Shown here piece after piece: positions 4,701-5,384 of a DNA stretch of 5,384 bases (positions are counted from its first letter, which is position 1; every line of letters starts with the position of its first letter). Both the position numbers and the translations under genes were made by a program. The stretch comes from Solirubrobacterales bacterium. Its GTDB lineage: Bacteria > Actinomycetota > Thermoleophilia > Solirubrobacterales > Solirubrobacteraceae. The notes below the pieces were generated by a model that was not told the origin of the DNA, did not search any database, and saw only the letters and a program-made list of their open reading frames with translations. Location of the stretch: NCBI GenBank assembly GCA_025964075.1, contig JAOPZQ010000070.1, positions 1-5,384 on the forward strand, given 5' to 3'.

Positions 4701-5384
4701 CTAGGTCCCCTGCGCGGCGGCGAGAACGCCGCGCGCCACCCCCTGCCACGACCAGCGTTCGGCGGCGGTCGCGCGCAGCGCCGCCCGGGTGGCGTCGCGC
4801 AGCGGTTCGGGGGCGCGGAGCCAGGCGACGAGCCGGTCGGCGATCGCCGGAACGGCGTCGTCGTCGACCGCGAACGCGAGCCACTCCCGGGCCTCGGGCG
4901 GCGCGGCGTCGGCCAGCGCCTCGGTGACCTCGGCCAGGCCCGAGTGGGCGGCGCTCACGGGGAGGACGCCGCACGCAGCGGCCTCGGCCGCCACCATGCC
5001 GAACGCCTCGGGGAACGTGCTCGGCACGACCTCCGCCTCCCACAGCGGCAGCAGCTCTGCGACCTCGTCGTGGTCGAGGCGGCCCACGAGGTCGACGCGG
5101 TCGGGTAGCGTCGCCGCGGCGGCGACGTAGCGCTCGCGCTCGTCCCCCGCGAGGCCGTCGAGGAACGCCAGCAGATGGCGCAGGGGCGCCTCCACGCCGC
5201 CCTCGAGCGCCCACCCGCGCCGGGGGATCGCCGCCGCCGCCTCGAGGTCGCCGGCCGCGAGCGCGGCGAGGAGGCGCTCGAGGCCCTCGCCGAAGGCGCC
5301 GAAGCCGACGAGGGCGAGCCGGGCCCGGGGCTCGGCGGCGAGGACGAGCGGGAACGCCGACAGGAGCAGGTCGGCGCCCTTGGA
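4701..5384 (-). CDS. GT4-family glycosyltransferase, C-terminal part
   Basis: 227 residues visible; the frame is open to the window edge, so the N-terminal acceptor domain and start lie outside. The GTG at 5193-5195 is internal. The visible part is the nucleotide-sugar-binding domain of a GT-B fold enzyme: SKGADLLLSAFPLVL at the edge (typical first helix of this domain), ARLALVGFG as the next strand, RVDLVGRLDHDEVAELLP, then VVPSTFPEAFGMVAAEAAACG. In the last block two Glu residues (codons 5007-5009 and 4983-4985) form the E-x7-E motif of retaining GT4 enzymes. PVSAAHSGLAEV follows, then a helical C-terminal end. Likely role: sugar transfer to a cell-surface glycan or lipid; donor and acceptor cannot be told. 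Nothing links it to the respiratory genes apart from shared direction with the downstream cytochrome gene. Confidence 0.88.
   Translation of the reverse strand, partial: SKGADLLLSAFPLVLAAEPRARLALVGFGAFGEGLERLLAALAAGDLEAAAAIPRRGWALEGGVEAPLRHLLAFLDGLAGDERERYVAAAATLPDRVDLVGRLDHDEVAELLPLWEAEVVPSTFPEAFGMVAAEAAACGVLPVSAAHSGLAEVTEALADAAPPEAREWLAFAVDDDAVPAIADRLVAWLRAPEPLRDATRAALRATAAERWSWQGVARGVLAAAQGT

Noticed and set aside
4234..5214. 326-codon minus-strand frame overlapping the cytochrome and glycosyltransferase genes
   Set aside because: The product is Arg/Ala/Gly/Pro-rich without domain features and is out of frame with two well-supported genes on the same strand.

Overview
This is a GC-rich window with G/C-dominated third codon positions, GTG starts, tightly abutting genes and almost no intergenic DNA. 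It carries the 3' part of an aa3/caa3-type cytochrome c oxidase locus. The actinobacterial style of the oxidase subunits (for example the SDTYFIVAHIHY haem-ligand segment of subunit I and a 200-residue, five-helix subunit III) suggests a high-GC actinobacterium. A deep lineage such as Thermoleophilia/Solirubrobacterales is my best guess; that lineage call is inference, not proof.

Layout, plus strand. (1) 1-1140: C-terminal two thirds of cytochrome c oxidase subunit I (ctaD), cut by the window start. It has all the visible Cu_B and haem ligands, but a YSHPAVY motif replaces the usual GHPEVY, which marks an A2-type haem-copper oxidase. (2) 1141-1968: a 275-residue protein of two tandem copies of a Rossmann-like, universal-stress-protein-like domain, starting on the base after the ctaD stop. 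(3) 1968-2570: subunit III (ctaE), overlapping the previous stop by one base. (4) 2571-2681: a 36-residue single-helix membrane peptide starting directly after the ctaE stop, a candidate small oxidase subunit. (5) 2745-3119 (or from 2712): a small Pol-beta-type nucleotidyltransferase domain protein unrelated to respiration. (6) 3127-3939: CtaG-type oxidase assembly membrane protein.

Layout, minus strand. (7) 4654-3932: a lipoprotein fusing a class I c-type cytochrome domain to a C-terminal cupredoxin domain, convergent with ctaG and overlapping its 3' end by 8 bases. (8) 5384-4701: the C-terminal 227 residues of a GT4-family glycosyltransferase, cut by the window end and apparently unrelated to respiration.

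How they fit together: CtaD and CtaE are core subunits of the terminal oxidase, CtaG serves its assembly, and the membrane-anchored cytochrome c-cupredoxin protein is a plausible electron carrier to it. The duplicated stress-protein-like gene and the 36-residue membrane peptide are locked into the oxidase operon by zero-gap or overlapping junctions. They are the least explained and most interesting parts of the window. No RNA genes, CRISPR arrays, insertion sequences or convincing terminators were seen.
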